Assembly: GCF_001904655.1 (NCBI RefSeq)
Contig: NZ_MRCC01000002.1
Location: 248,001-312,000 of the forward strand
DNA length: 64,000 nucleotides
Origin: Chroogloeocystis siderophila 5.2 s.c.1
Lineage (GTDB): Bacteria; Cyanobacteriota; Cyanobacteriia; Cyanobacteriales; Chroococcidiopsidaceae
Direction of reading: 5' to 3'
Below are positions 1-8,962 of the stretch, one piece after another (position 1 is the first letter of the stretch; every line of letters begins with the position of its first letter). The notes beneath the pieces were generated by a model that was given only the letters and a program-made list of their open reading frames with translations, ran no database searches and was not told the origin of the DNA. Both the position numbers and the translations under genes were made by a program.

Positions 1-959
1 ATCGTCAAATTGAAGAGCTCAGCGAAGAGATAGCTGAAGGACAACCTGCGCTTGATACTCCATTACCTTGGGATCATATTGATACTGGAATTAGTAAGCA
101 GTGGTTAAAAGACGATCTGCAACGCGCTTTAGCAGCAGCAATAGTACCCGATTGTTCGTTTGATGGTTGTTCGCACTGTGGAGTGTGTAGTACAGATTTT
201 GGTCATAATGTCGTTATTGAGCCACCGCCGATTCCCGAATTTGTTGGCGTTGTGCCAAAAACAACCAAGGTGCAGCGCTTACGCGTTCATTTTGGCAAGC
301 TGGGCGATATGGCTTTAGTAGGTCATCTTGATTTGGTACGATTGTTTGATCGGGCAATTCGTCGAGCCGCATTACCAATTTCGTTTACAGGTAGCTTTCA
401 TCCGAGTCCGCGCATGAGTATGGCGCAAGCATTACCGTTAGGTGCAACCAGTAGCGGTGAGATTATTGACTTTGAGTTAACGCAAGAAGTAGATCCGCAG
501 GAGTTTCAACACCGATTAAGTCAACAATTGCCGAGCGATATGCCAATTTACAGCGTAGCTGTTGTTGATTTGAAAGCACCTGCTGCAACTCAAATCTTAA
601 ACAAAGCTGAGTATCTGATTACCGTTACGACAACAAACCAGACAACTTCTGCACAATGGCAAGAATGGGTAGCAGCGATCGCCAACTCAAAAGCAATTTG
701 GTTTGAGCAAACAAGCAAGTCTGGTAAACGCCAAAACGTGAATTTACGCGATCGCTTATTTGCATTATCGGCTGAACCACGCGAAGCAAGCGCCATCATT
801 CGCTATGTCGGTAGCTGTCGTAATGATGGTACGCAACTTCGACCAGAGCAAGTTATCTTTATGTTGGAGCAAGTTGCGCCTCAGCAAGAATTTCATATTC
901 TGCACGTCCACCGCCAGCAGTTAATCTTGGAAGAAACCACAAGCGAGGCAATCTCATAG
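1..959 (+). CDS. Radical SAM protein, C-terminal part with DUF2344 domain (5' end outside window)
   Basis: The reading frame is open from the first bases (frame 3) to a TAG at 957-959, so the N-terminus lies upstream of the window. The visible part begins with the tail of a radical-SAM protein: a Cys-rich segment (CSFDGCSHCGVCSTDF) followed by a DUF2344 domain that starts near 'VQRLRVHFGKLGDMALVGHLD'. This is the usual order in the TIGR03960-type B12-binding radical SAM proteins of cyanobacteria, where DUF2344 sits at the C-terminus. An ATG at 183 is internal and is not the real start. In many cyanobacteria this gene sits directly upstream of rne, as here. The substrate of the family is not established. 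Confidence is high for family, low for function. Confidence 0.85.
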   Translation, partial: RQIEELSEEIAEGQPALDTPLPWDHIDTGISKQWLKDDLQRALAAAIVPDCSFDGCSHCGVCSTDFGHNVVIEPPPIPEFVGVVPKTTKVQRLRVHFGKLGDMALVGHLDLVRLFDRAIRRAALPISFTGSFHPSPRMSMAQALPLGATSSGEIIDFELTQEVDPQEFQHRLSQQLPSDMPIYSVAVVDLKAPAATQILNKAEYLITVTTTNQTTSAQWQEWVAAIANSKAIWFEQTSKSGKRQNVNLRDRLFALSAEPREASAIIRYVGSCRNDGTQLRPEQVIFMLEQVAPQQEFHILHVHRQQLILEETTSEAIS

Positions 960-1597
960 TAAGTCAATGCGACAGTTAATTGCTTTTTCACAACGTTGAG
1001 TTAAAATTGAACCAATAGAAGTTTTTCTAGCGCCGCACGTTGAGTGACCTGACCACTCTCCTGTTATCAGGGCTAAAGCGAAGATGAGTAAAGAATTTGA
1101 CAATTCTTTTGCACAAAAGCTAAGGCGGATTGAGTATTTTCTCTATTTGTCCCTATAAGTGGTATAACCAAGTCTAGGCGCAGCCATTGATATCTCGCTA
1201 TGAGTTGTTGCAGAGTGTATTCCTAAAAGTTCCTTAATTTAGGAAAATGCATGAAGCTCAACAAAAGATGGTTACTCAAGTGAAACGCTAGGTATGTGCC
1301 GATTCGGGAAGAATTGACCGAATTGAGGCTAGAACTAGAATAACTTCTTGGTTTCCATCACGAGCAAAACTATATTCTATGTACCAGTAGAGAAGTTGAA
1401 AGCTGGTTTTAAAGCTAAAAATCTGCAAATTTGGGAAGGACGCACTGAGCAACAAAGGTAACGAGATGATCGCAGTTCAGCATAATCGTAAGGAAATGAT
1501 TTTCCCTTTTACCTTCTGCTGTGTTAAAACCTGATTTTGTTTCCTTGTGTAACTAAAATTTAAAGCCAAGAATTGATGGCGATTTTGAGGGAATTGA
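960..1597 (+). other. 638-bp gene-free stretch upstream of rne, with possible decayed coding fragments
   Basis: No intact gene is visible. Short peptide-like stretches interrupted by stops and frame changes (around 1248-1340 and 1380-1460, for example VPIREELTELRLELE ending in TAA) suggest an old gene remnant that I cannot name. The rest probably holds the rne promoter and leader. Long 5' leaders are known for RNase E genes, but no defined structure could be assigned by eye. Confidence 0.35.
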
Positions 1598-3628
1598 ATG
1601 CCAAAACAAATTATCATAGCGGAGCAGCATAATATTGCCGCAGTCTTTTCAGAAGACCAAATTCAAGAACTTGTCGTTGCTACAGGTCGGCACCAGATTG
1701 GTGATATTTATTTAGGTGTTGTCGAAAACGTCTTACCAGGTATTGATGCAGCATTTGTCAATATAGGTGATACAGAACGTAACGGTTTTATTCATGTCAC
1801 CGACCTAGGACCGCTCAAGCTTAAACGCACCGCAGGAGCAATTACAGAACTGTTGGCACCACAGCAGAAAGTTTTGGTGCAAGTGATGAAGGAGCCGACG
1901 GGAAATAAAGGACCGAGGTTAACAGGAAATATTACTTTACCAGGTCGGTATGTGGTGTTGATGCCGTTTGGACGCGGTGTGAATTTATCACGACGCATCA
2001 AAAATGAAAATGAGCGCAACCGCTTACGAGCTTTGGCAATTCTGATTAAACCAGCAGGTATGGGCTTACTGGTTCGCACAGAAGCCGAAGGCAAGCCAGA
2101 AGAAGCGATTATGGAAGACTTAGAGTCGCTACAACGGCAATGGGAGGCGATTTTACAAGAAGCACAATCGACACGCGCCCCTTCACTTTTGAACCGAGAT
2201 AATGATTTTATTCAGCGCGTTCTGCGCGATATGTATGGCGCGGATGTGAATCGCATTGTTGTCGATTCCAATACAGGGCTAAAGCGCGTCAAGCAATACT
2301 TGATTAACTGGAGCGGGGGTCAAGCTCCACAGGGATTGTTAATCGACCATCACCGCGATCGCATCCCCATTTTAGAATACTTCCGCATCAACGCCGCAAT
2401 TCGCGAAGCGCTTAAACCAAGAGTTGATTTACCTTCGGGTGGGTACGTGATCATTGAACCGACCGAAGCTTTAACTGTTGTTGATGTAAACTCTGGGTCG
2501 TTCACGCGATCGGCAACAGCACGCGAAACCGTACTGTGGACAAACTGCGAAGCCGCAACGGAAATCGCGCGCCAACTGCGCTTACGTAATCTTGCAGGAG
2601 TAATTATTGTTGATTTCATCGATATGGAATCGCGCAAAGACCAATTGCAAGTGTTGGAACACTTTAACAAAGCGCTTAAAGCTGATAAAGCACGACCGCA
2701 GATTGCGCAGTTATCCGAGTTAGGGTTAGTTGAATTAACTCGTAAGCGCCAAGGACAAAACATTTACGAACTGTTCGGTCGCCCGTGTCCTACCTGTGGT
2801 GGATTGGGACATTTAGTTCATCTTCCAGGAGAATCGGAACGCGATCCGATCACGCTGCGCAATGGAGGAGAACCAACGATGGGTGAAACGCTGCGGTTGG
2901 CAGAATCGCGCGATTACACCACAGAACCAGCCGCAGATTACAATGTTGAACCAGGCGACAATGAAATTGCCAATCTCAATATTCTGAATCATCCGAGTTA
3001 TCAAGAACTAGGAGAAAATAACAAAAATCGTCGGACTCGGCGTCGCTTGATTGGCAGAGTCGAAGGTCCTGTCAAAGATGAACCTCGGATACCTGCTGCA
3101 CCGATTAACTTAGTCAGCGATCACGACCAAGATTTTGAACCAGAGTCTGAATCAGCACCCTCAGAGGTATCGTTACCGATCATTGGCAAAAACAGTTGGA
3201 TCGAACGCGACCGCAGTGCTCGACCTACAAAACCAGAACCCGTAAAACCAGCTGTCGTCGAACCACCAGAGATTGTTTCGGTGGAAATGACTCCAGAAGA
3301 ACAGGAAATTTATGCAATGATGGGTGTTTCTCCGTTGGTACACTTGAATCGGTCAGTTAAAAATTCGCGATCGCTGATTATTAACGTGGTACTACCTGGA
3401 CAGGCTCCTTCAGAAGTTGCAACGGAGGAAGATGTTCCTGTACCCGCATCATCAGAATCACAACCAATGACAATCAGCGCAGAAGTTCCATCAGAATCTT
3501 TTGTCACCAATACTGAGGAATCTTCAGTTGCGGCTGTGACTGATGAAGGTGATAATGGCGGAGGTGTTGTCACTCGTAGGCGTCGCCGTCGGTCTTCGGC
3601 AGTAGAAAGAGGTGAAGAAGAAACGTAA
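1598..3628 (+). CDS. rne: Ribonuclease E (cyanobacterial RNase E/G)
   Basis: 676 aa. This endoribonuclease initiates mRNA decay and processes rRNA and tRNA precursors. The N-terminal half has the S1-type RNA-binding region (about residues 35-120, 'GIDAAFVNIG...GFIHV'). The catalytic DNase-I-like region has the acidic motifs 'VVDVNSGSFT' and 'VIIVDFIDME'. The zinc-link CPTCGG is at C397/C400. The C-terminal third is low-complexity, acidic and proline-rich, and ends in VVTRRRRRRSSA. This matches the arginine-rich nonapeptide known to bind polynucleotide phosphorylase in cyanobacterial RNase E, so a PNPase-recruiting degradosome is expected. The size is normal for cyanobacteria. rnhB follows 39 bp downstream on the same strand, so the two are probably co-transcribed. 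Confidence 0.97.
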   Translation: MPKQIIIAEQHNIAAVFSEDQIQELVVATGRHQIGDIYLGVVENVLPGIDAAFVNIGDTERNGFIHVTDLGPLKLKRTAGAITELLAPQQKVLVQVMKEPTGNKGPRLTGNITLPGRYVVLMPFGRGVNLSRRIKNENERNRLRALAILIKPAGMGLLVRTEAEGKPEEAIMEDLESLQRQWEAILQEAQSTRAPSLLNRDNDFIQRVLRDMYGADVNRIVVDSNTGLKRVKQYLINWSGGQAPQGLLIDHHRDRIPILEYFRINAAIREALKPRVDLPSGGYVIIEPTEALTVVDVNSGSFTRSATARETVLWTNCEAATEIARQLRLRNLAGVIIVDFIDMESRKDQLQVLEHFNKALKADKARPQIAQLSELGLVELTRKRQGQNIYELFGRPCPTCGGLGHLVHLPGESERDPITLRNGGEPTMGETLRLAESRDYTTEPAADYNVEPGDNEIANLNILNHPSYQELGENNKNRRTRRRLIGRVEGPVKDEPRIPAAPINLVSDHDQDFEPESESAPSEVSLPIIGKNSWIERDRSARPTKPEPVKPAVVEPPEIVSVEMTPEEQEIYAMMGVSPLVHLNRSVKNSRSLIINVVLPGQAPSEVATEEDVPVPASSESQPMTISAEVPSESFVTNTEESSVAAVTDEGDNGGGVVTRRRRRRSSAVERGEEET

Positions 3629-3667
3629 AATGATACGTCCCTACCAGAGTGCAGAGCAAGGCTGAGC

Positions 3668-4321
3668 GTGAAAAACGAGTCTATTAACTTAGACCTTGAC
3701 TTTGCACTCAGCAATCAACATTCAATTTCGCTGGCTGGGGTAGATGAAGCTGGACGCGGGGCGCTGTTTGGTCCAGTCGTAGCAGCAGCTGTCATTTTAC
3801 CTCCGGCTGCCTTACCAGAATTAGCCGCAAGCCAAGTGCGCGATAGCAAGCAACTATCGAGTTGCCGCCGACAACAGTTAGCGGCAAAAATCTGTACATT
3901 GGCTGTAGATTGGCGAGTTGGGTTTGCATCTACAGCCGAAATTGACAATATCAATATTTTGCAAGCGTCACTTTTAGCAATGAAGCGGGCGGTGACTAAG
4001 CTTAAGGTTCAGCCAGAACTGTGTTTAGTTGATGGCAATCAGGCGATCAAGGATTTGCCAATACCGCAACAAGCACTCGTCAAAGGCGACGAGCGATCGC
4101 TTGTTATTGCTGCTGCGAGTATTATCGCGAAGGTATGGCGCGACGATCTGATCATGCGCCTCGCTGCTAAGTATCCGATGTATGACTTGGTATCCAATAA
4201 AGGTTACGGTACGGCACGTCATCTACAAGCACTGCAACAATACGGTCCCTCGCGATTGCATCGGTTGTCATTTCGTCCCTGTCAAATTAGGGCAATGGGA
4301 ACTAAGGAACTTGCGGAATAA
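3668..4321 (+). CDS. rnhB: Ribonuclease HII
   Basis: 217 aa, GTG start at 3668. RNase HII removes ribonucleotides from RNA-DNA hybrids and single misincorporated rNMPs. The signature GVDEAGRGALFGPVVAAAV near residues 24-42 provides the first catalytic Asp-Glu pair. 'CLVDGNQ' supplies another Asp, and 'AAASIIAKVWRD' matches the conserved helix. Length is typical (about 200-220 aa). It follows rne closely, an arrangement seen in many cyanobacteria. Its last 20 bases overlap the 3' end of the convergent DUF1997 gene on the minus strand. Confidence 0.95.
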   Translation: MKNESINLDLDFALSNQHSISLAGVDEAGRGALFGPVVAAAVILPPAALPELAASQVRDSKQLSSCRRQQLAAKICTLAVDWRVGFASTAEIDNINILQASLLAMKRAVTKLKVQPELCLVDGNQAIKDLPIPQQALVKGDERSLVIAAASIIAKVWRDDLIMRLAAKYPMYDLVSNKGYGTARHLQALQQYGPSRLHRLSFRPCQIRAMGTKELAE

Positions 4322-4871
4322 TTAAACCAGCGTCGGTATCTTCCGTATCACTTGCCCAAGCATAGTAATCTGCTAGCAATTGATGCTGGAGTCTTTGTTT
4401 AATCGTTAATAGTACGCTCTTAAGTAAACCATTACCCGCCGTCTCTAAGATTGGCTTGGGTGTTAACCACAATGGCGGTGGTAACTCTACTTGAACTTCT
4501 AAATCGGCGTTTCCGTGTAAACCTGTGTTACTTCCAACTTGGCATGGAGATAAGTAGCCTTTGAGGTTTAGCGCAAAACGTTGGTTGATGTAGTCAACTC
4601 CCCGAATTTCACAACCTTGGGACTGTAAATAAATTGTGCCATTAGCTTCTGCCCACACTTTAATGTCTACTGTTGGTTGAATACTCAGTGTCATAAAGGT
4701 CAGCGGACGCATGGTCAAGCGAAAACGATCAGAACTTAAATGCTCAACTCGACTAGGATCGACTAAAGCATTAACAAGACGCTGCGGCTGTCGCAAATAA
4801 TGTTGAATAGGAATTGGTTGTTCGGGAACAACAATTTCGACTGCTTGGGAAGCACTAAACCGAGTAGACAT
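4302..4871 (-). CDS. DUF1997 family protein
   Basis: 189 aa, ATG start at 4871. The sequence resembles the DUF1997 family of cyanobacteria and chloroplasts, a SRPBCC-like single domain (features such as 'HYLRQPQRLVNALVDPSRVE', 'FRLTMRPLTFMTLSIQPTVD' and 'LPPPLWLTPKPILETAGNGL'). There is no signal peptide, membrane helix or obvious catalytic motif. No biochemical role is established for the family. It is convergent with rnhB and overlaps its 3' end by 20 bp. Confidence 0.8.
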   Translation of the reverse strand: MSTRFSASQAVEIVVPEQPIPIQHYLRQPQRLVNALVDPSRVEHLSSDRFRLTMRPLTFMTLSIQPTVDIKVWAEANGTIYLQSQGCEIRGVDYINQRFALNLKGYLSPCQVGSNTGLHGNADLEVQVELPPPLWLTPKPILETAGNGLLKSVLLTIKQRLQHQLLADYYAWASDTEDTDAGLIIPQVP

Positions 4872-5184
4872 GGGCGGTTAAAAGGAGCTTTTACATAATT
4901 TTACATTCTTTTAAGCGAGATGCAGATACTCCTCAAGAAGCAAGTCCTAATGAGTAAGTGTGTTGGCAAAAGTAAACATAATGTCAAAGTGGTAATTGGT
5001 CATTGGTCATTGGCAGAGCTAACTTTCTTCTATCGCTAAGTGCTAATTACAAGTTTCCACGTTCCCGATTACCCATTAATCAGTTGCCAGTTACCAGCAA
5101 TATGAGTCATTTTTTTTACGCAAGCACTCAGTTTGTAAAGATTTTCCCGCGTAAGATCAAAAGTAAGATGTTTGGGCTGAAGGT
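4872..5184. other. Intergenic region upstream of the chlH-like gene, with STRR-type repeat
   Basis: This 313-bp stretch separates divergent genes and probably holds both promoters. It contains the tandem heptamer run ATTGGTC-ATTGGTC-ATTGG at 4995-5012. The 66-codon frame starting at 5003 begins inside this repeat and overlaps the chlH-like start, so it is not a credible gene. Confidence 0.5.
4995..5012. repeat. Short tandem repeat (STRR-like), ATTGGTC x2.5
   Basis: Two full copies and one partial copy of the heptamer ATTGGTC. Related degenerate runs (GGTAACTGGTAATTGGTAAT, or its complement) occur in the devC-devB spacer (about 13343-13364) and upstream of the second glutathione reductase gene (about 61379-61402). 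Such repeats are typical of cyanobacterial intergenic DNA. Confidence 0.7.
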
Positions 5185-8100
5185 ATGCAACGCATTGTTT
5201 TGATTGCGGGGTTTGAATCGTTCAATGCTGACTTGTACCGCAAAGCAGCATTGTTAGCGGAAGAACGTTGTCCAGAGTTGACGATTGAGGTATTTAGTGA
5301 TCGCGATATCACAGCAAAACCCGATGCAGTCGCCGCCGCGCTGGCAGATGCCCAAGTGTTTTTTGGTAGTCTATTATTTGATTACGACCAAGTTTTGTGG
5401 CTGCGCGATCGCGTTCAACATATTCCGATTCGCCTTGTTTTTGAATCAGCACTAGAATTAATGAGTTTAACGCGCCTGGGGGCGTTTGCGATCGGTGACA
5501 AGCCTAAAGGAATGCCCAAGCCGGTAAAGTTCATCTTAGATAAATTCAGTCAAGGACGCGAAGAAGATCGCCTCGCTGGATATATTAGCTTTTTAAAAAT
5601 TGGTCCCAAACTCCTCAAATTTGTTCCTGGGCAAAAAGTTCAAGACCTGCGCAACTGGCTGATTATTTACGGGTACTGGAATGCAGGCGGTGTAGAAAAC
5701 GTTGCTGCCTTATTTTGGACACTCGCAGAAAAGTATTTAGGTGTCAAAGTTGGTGAGATTCCACCACCTGTCGAAACTCCTAATATGGGATTGCTGCATC
5801 CTGATTATCAAGGTTACTTTGAATCTCCGCGCGAGTATCTGAAATGGTATCAAAGTAGAAGTCAGGGATCGGAGGTCGCAGGTCAGAGTAGCGTAGGAAT
5901 ATTATTATATCGAAAGCACGTTGTTACGCAACAGCCGTATATTCCGCAGTTGATTCGCCGTTTTGAAGAGGCGGGATTCATTCCATTACCAATTTTTATC
6001 AATGGTGTCGAAGGTCATGTCGCAGTCCGTGACTGGATGACGACCGCGCATGAAACTGCACAACGACAGTCGGGGAATATTGAAACTCCTTCGTTATCAC
6101 CGGAAGCTGTAGAAGTTGATGCGATCATCTCGACGATAGGCTTTCCGTTAGTCGGTGGTCCTGCAGGTTCGATGGAAGCAGGGCGACAGGTGGAAGTTGC
6201 AAAGCGGATTTTGAGTGCAAAAAATGTACCGTACATTGTTGCTGCACCGTTACTCATTCAAGATATTTATTCGTGGACGCGCCAAGGTGTAGGGGGATTG
6301 CAAAGTGTCGTGTTATATGCATTACCAGAACTTGATGGCGCGATTGACTCGGTTCCCTTGGGTGGATTGGTAGGCGAGAAGATTTATTTAATTCCCGAAC
6401 GCGTACAGCGGTTGATTGGCAGGGTCAAAAAATGGATTGCTTTGCGTCAAAAGCCAGCGAGTCAGCGCAAGATTGCGGTTATTTTGTATGGTTTTCCTCC
6501 AGGTTACGGCGCGACAGGAACTGCTGCTTTATTGAATGTACCGCGATCGCTCCTGAAATTTCTCCAAGCGTTGAAAGAGCATGGCTACACTGTCGGAGAC
6601 TTACCCGCAGATGGCGAAGAATTAATTCGTCAGGTGAAAGCCGCTGATGAAGATCCATCCCTGGGCAATGTTACAAATACTCGCACTTTAGAAACGTGGC
6701 TTGGTTATCTCAAAACATCTTGGATAGAAAAACATTGGAAATCATTAACAAGTAGTGGTATTAAAACCTATGGCAATGATTTTCATATTGGTGGCGTACA
6801 ACTTGGTAACGTTTGGATTGGCGTACAGCCTCCACTCGGAATTCCTGGCGATCCGATGCGGCTAATGTTTGAGCGGGACTTGACACCGCATCCACAATAT
6901 GCGGCATTTTATCAATGGTTGCAGCATGAATTTCAAGCTGATGCGGTTGTTCACTTTGGGATGCATGGCACAGTCGAATGGTTGCCTGGTTCGCCGTTGG
7001 GAAATACCGGTTATTCGTGGTCAGATATTTTGTTGGGCAACTTACCACATCTATATATATATGCAGCGAATAATCCTTCAGAATCGATTTTGGCAAAGCG
7101 TCGGGGGTATGGTGTCTTAATTTCGCACAATGTTCCGCCTTACGGTCGGGCAGGGTTGTATAAAGAATTAGTCACATTACGGGATTTAATCGCAGAGTAC
7201 CGCGAAGATCCCGAAAAGAATTATGCTTTGAAAGCAGCGATTTGCAAGAAAATTGTTGATACAGGAATCGATGCCGATTGTCCATTTGAGGATGCAAAAC
7301 GCTTAGGCATTGCGTTTACACCAGAAAATGCACGGATGTTTAGTAACGCGGCATTCAACCATTACTTAGTGCAAATGTATGAATATTTACAAGTACTAGA
7401 AAACCGCTTATTTTCCTCTGGATTGCATACACTAGGAGAAGCACCTACCGCAGAAGAATTAGCAAGCTACCTTCAAGCTTACTTCGGCGAAGAATTATCC
7501 GAAGAGATAATAGATGCGATCGCAACAGGCAAGTACGGGCAAGGCAATGCCTTGCCCCAACCTCACCAAAAATCCCATACCTTGCCCCAAGAAGCTTTAC
7601 AAATCCGCGATCTTTTAGCCCAAAACACTGATGAGATCGCAAACCTACTTAGGGGACTCAATGGCGAATACATTCCGCCTGCGCCTGGTGGTGACTTGTT
7701 GCGCGATGGAATTGGTGTCTTACCAACAGGGCGCAATATTCACGCGCTAGATCCTTACCGAATGCCATCACCAGCAGCGTACGAACGCGGCAAAGAAATC
7801 GCACAAAAAATCATTGCCCAACACCTGCAAGAACACAAAACATATCCTGAAACGATCGCTGTAATGTTATGGGGATTAGATGCAATTAAAACGCGCGGTG
7901 AATCGTTGGGAATTCTCTTAGAACTTGTTGGCGCTGAACCGGTCAAAGAAGGAACAGGAAGAATTGTCCGCTACGAGTTGAAACCTTTATCTGAGGTGGG
8001 ACATCCGCGAATTGATGTATTAGGAAACCTTTCTGGTATTTTCCGCGATAGCTTTGTCAATATTATCGAACTACTCGACGATTTATTTCAACGCGCTGCA

Positions 8101-8901
8101 ACGGCAGACGAACCAGAAGAGCAAAACTTTATTCGCAAGCATTATTTAGCCCTGCGATCGCAAGGAGTCGAAAACGCTTCGGCACGGTTATTTTCTAATC
8201 CGGCGGGCGATTTTGGTTCAATGGTGAATGAAAGAGTTGTTGATGGTAACTGGGAATCGGGTGATGAATTAGGCAAGACTTGGCGCGATCGCAATGTCTT
8301 TAGTTATGGCAGACAAGACAAAGGTCAAGCGCGACCCGAAGTATTGACGCAATTATTGCAAAGGTGCGATCGCATTGTGCAGGAAATCGACTCGGTAGAA
8401 TACGGTCTTACCGATATTCAAGAATACTACGCTAATACAGGTGGTTTAAAAAAAGCAGCAGAAAAGCAACGCGGAAAGAAAGTCAACGCCAGTTTTGTCG
8501 AAAGCTTCTCGAAAGATACAACTTTGCGAAATTTAGATGATTTATTACGGATGGAGTATCGTACGAAGTTACTCAATCCCAAGTGGGCGGAGGCAATGGC
8601 AAATCAAGGTTCGGGCGGTGCGTTTGAGATTTCCCAACGGATGACAGCTTTAATTGGTTGGGGCGGTACTGCTGATTTTATCGATAGTTGGGTGTATGAC
8701 CAAGCGGCGGATACGTATGCACTCGATCCAGAAATGGTCGAGAAATTACGCAAGGCAAATCCCGAAGCTTTTCGTAATATCGTCGGCAGAATGTTAGAAG
8801 CCCACGGACGAGGTTTTTGGCAAGCAGATGCAGAGAAATTAGAAAAATTGCGAGAGTTGTATGAATTAGCTGATGAGGAATTAGAAGGCGTGACGGTTTA
8901 A
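5185..8901 (+). CDS. Magnesium-chelatase subunit H-like / CobN-family protein (ChlH paralogue)
   Basis: 1238 aa. This belongs to the ChlH/CobN superfamily, the large porphyrin-binding subunit that inserts Mg or Co into a tetrapyrrole with ATPase partners. Recognisable stretches include 'YGFPPGYGATGTAALLNVPRSL', 'HFGMHGTVEWLPGSPLGN' and 'SRLFSNPAGDFGSMVNE'-like segments. Its N-terminus (MQRIVLIAGFESFNADLYRK) differs from the canonical ~1330-aa cyanobacterial ChlH, so it is probably the second paralogue found in many cyanobacteria, and its metal is uncertain. No D or I subunit is nearby. Two segments look like in-frame insertions of intergenic repeat: SRSQGSEVAGQSS at about nt 5860-5895 and KYGQGNALPQPHQK at about 7531-7575, the latter over a near-perfect palindrome. 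Confidence 0.85.
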   Translation: MQRIVLIAGFESFNADLYRKAALLAEERCPELTIEVFSDRDITAKPDAVAAALADAQVFFGSLLFDYDQVLWLRDRVQHIPIRLVFESALELMSLTRLGAFAIGDKPKGMPKPVKFILDKFSQGREEDRLAGYISFLKIGPKLLKFVPGQKVQDLRNWLIIYGYWNAGGVENVAALFWTLAEKYLGVKVGEIPPPVETPNMGLLHPDYQGYFESPREYLKWYQSRSQGSEVAGQSSVGILLYRKHVVTQQPYIPQLIRRFEEAGFIPLPIFINGVEGHVAVRDWMTTAHETAQRQSGNIETPSLSPEAVEVDAIISTIGFPLVGGPAGSMEAGRQVEVAKRILSAKNVPYIVAAPLLIQDIYSWTRQGVGGLQSVVLYALPELDGAIDSVPLGGLVGEKIYLIPERVQRLIGRVKKWIALRQKPASQRKIAVILYGFPPGYGATGTAALLNVPRSLLKFLQALKEHGYTVGDLPADGEELIRQVKAADEDPSLGNVTNTRTLETWLGYLKTSWIEKHWKSLTSSGIKTYGNDFHIGGVQLGNVWIGVQPPLGIPGDPMRLMFERDLTPHPQYAAFYQWLQHEFQADAVVHFGMHGTVEWLPGSPLGNTGYSWSDILLGNLPHLYIYAANNPSESILAKRRGYGVLISHNVPPYGRAGLYKELVTLRDLIAEYREDPEKNYALKAAICKKIVDTGIDADCPFEDAKRLGIAFTPENARMFSNAAFNHYLVQMYEYLQVLENRLFSSGLHTLGEAPTAEELASYLQAYFGEELSEEIIDAIATGKYGQGNALPQPHQKSHTLPQEALQIRDLLAQNTDEIANLLRGLNGEYIPPAPGGDLLRDGIGVLPTGRNIHALDPYRMPSPAAYERGKEIAQKIIAQHLQEHKTYPETIAVMLWGLDAIKTRGESLGILLELVGAEPVKEGTGRIVRYELKPLSEVGHPRIDVLGNLSGIFRDSFVNIIELLDDLFQRAATADEPEEQNFIRKHYLALRSQGVENASARLFSNPAGDFGSMVNERVVDGNWESGDELGKTWRDRNVFSYGRQDKGQARPEVLTQLLQRCDRIVQEIDSVEYGLTDIQEYYANTGGLKKAAEKQRGKKVNASFVESFSKDTTLRNLDDLLRMEYRTKLLNPKWAEAMANQGSGGAFEISQRMTALIGWGGTADFIDSWVYDQAADTYALDPEMVEKLRKANPEAFRNIVGRMLEAHGRGFWQADAEKLEKLRELYELADEELEGVTV
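7537..7557. repeat. Palindromic repeat inside the chlH-like gene
   Basis: Arms GGGCAAGGCA (7537-7546) and TGCCTTGCCC (7548-7557) are perfect inverted repeats around one base. This looks like the GGGCAAGGCA-type palindromes common between genes in cyanobacteria, here translated in frame within a coding region. Confidence 0.7.
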
Positions 8902-8962
8902 ATATAAACAACGCGATCGCCACACTTATGTTCACTTTTATATTCTTGAATAGTTAAGTCAC

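Noticed and set aside
5003-5203. 66-codon frame upstream of the ChlH-like gene
   Set aside because: Begins in the tandem heptamer repeat, overlaps the real start, and has no protein-like composition.
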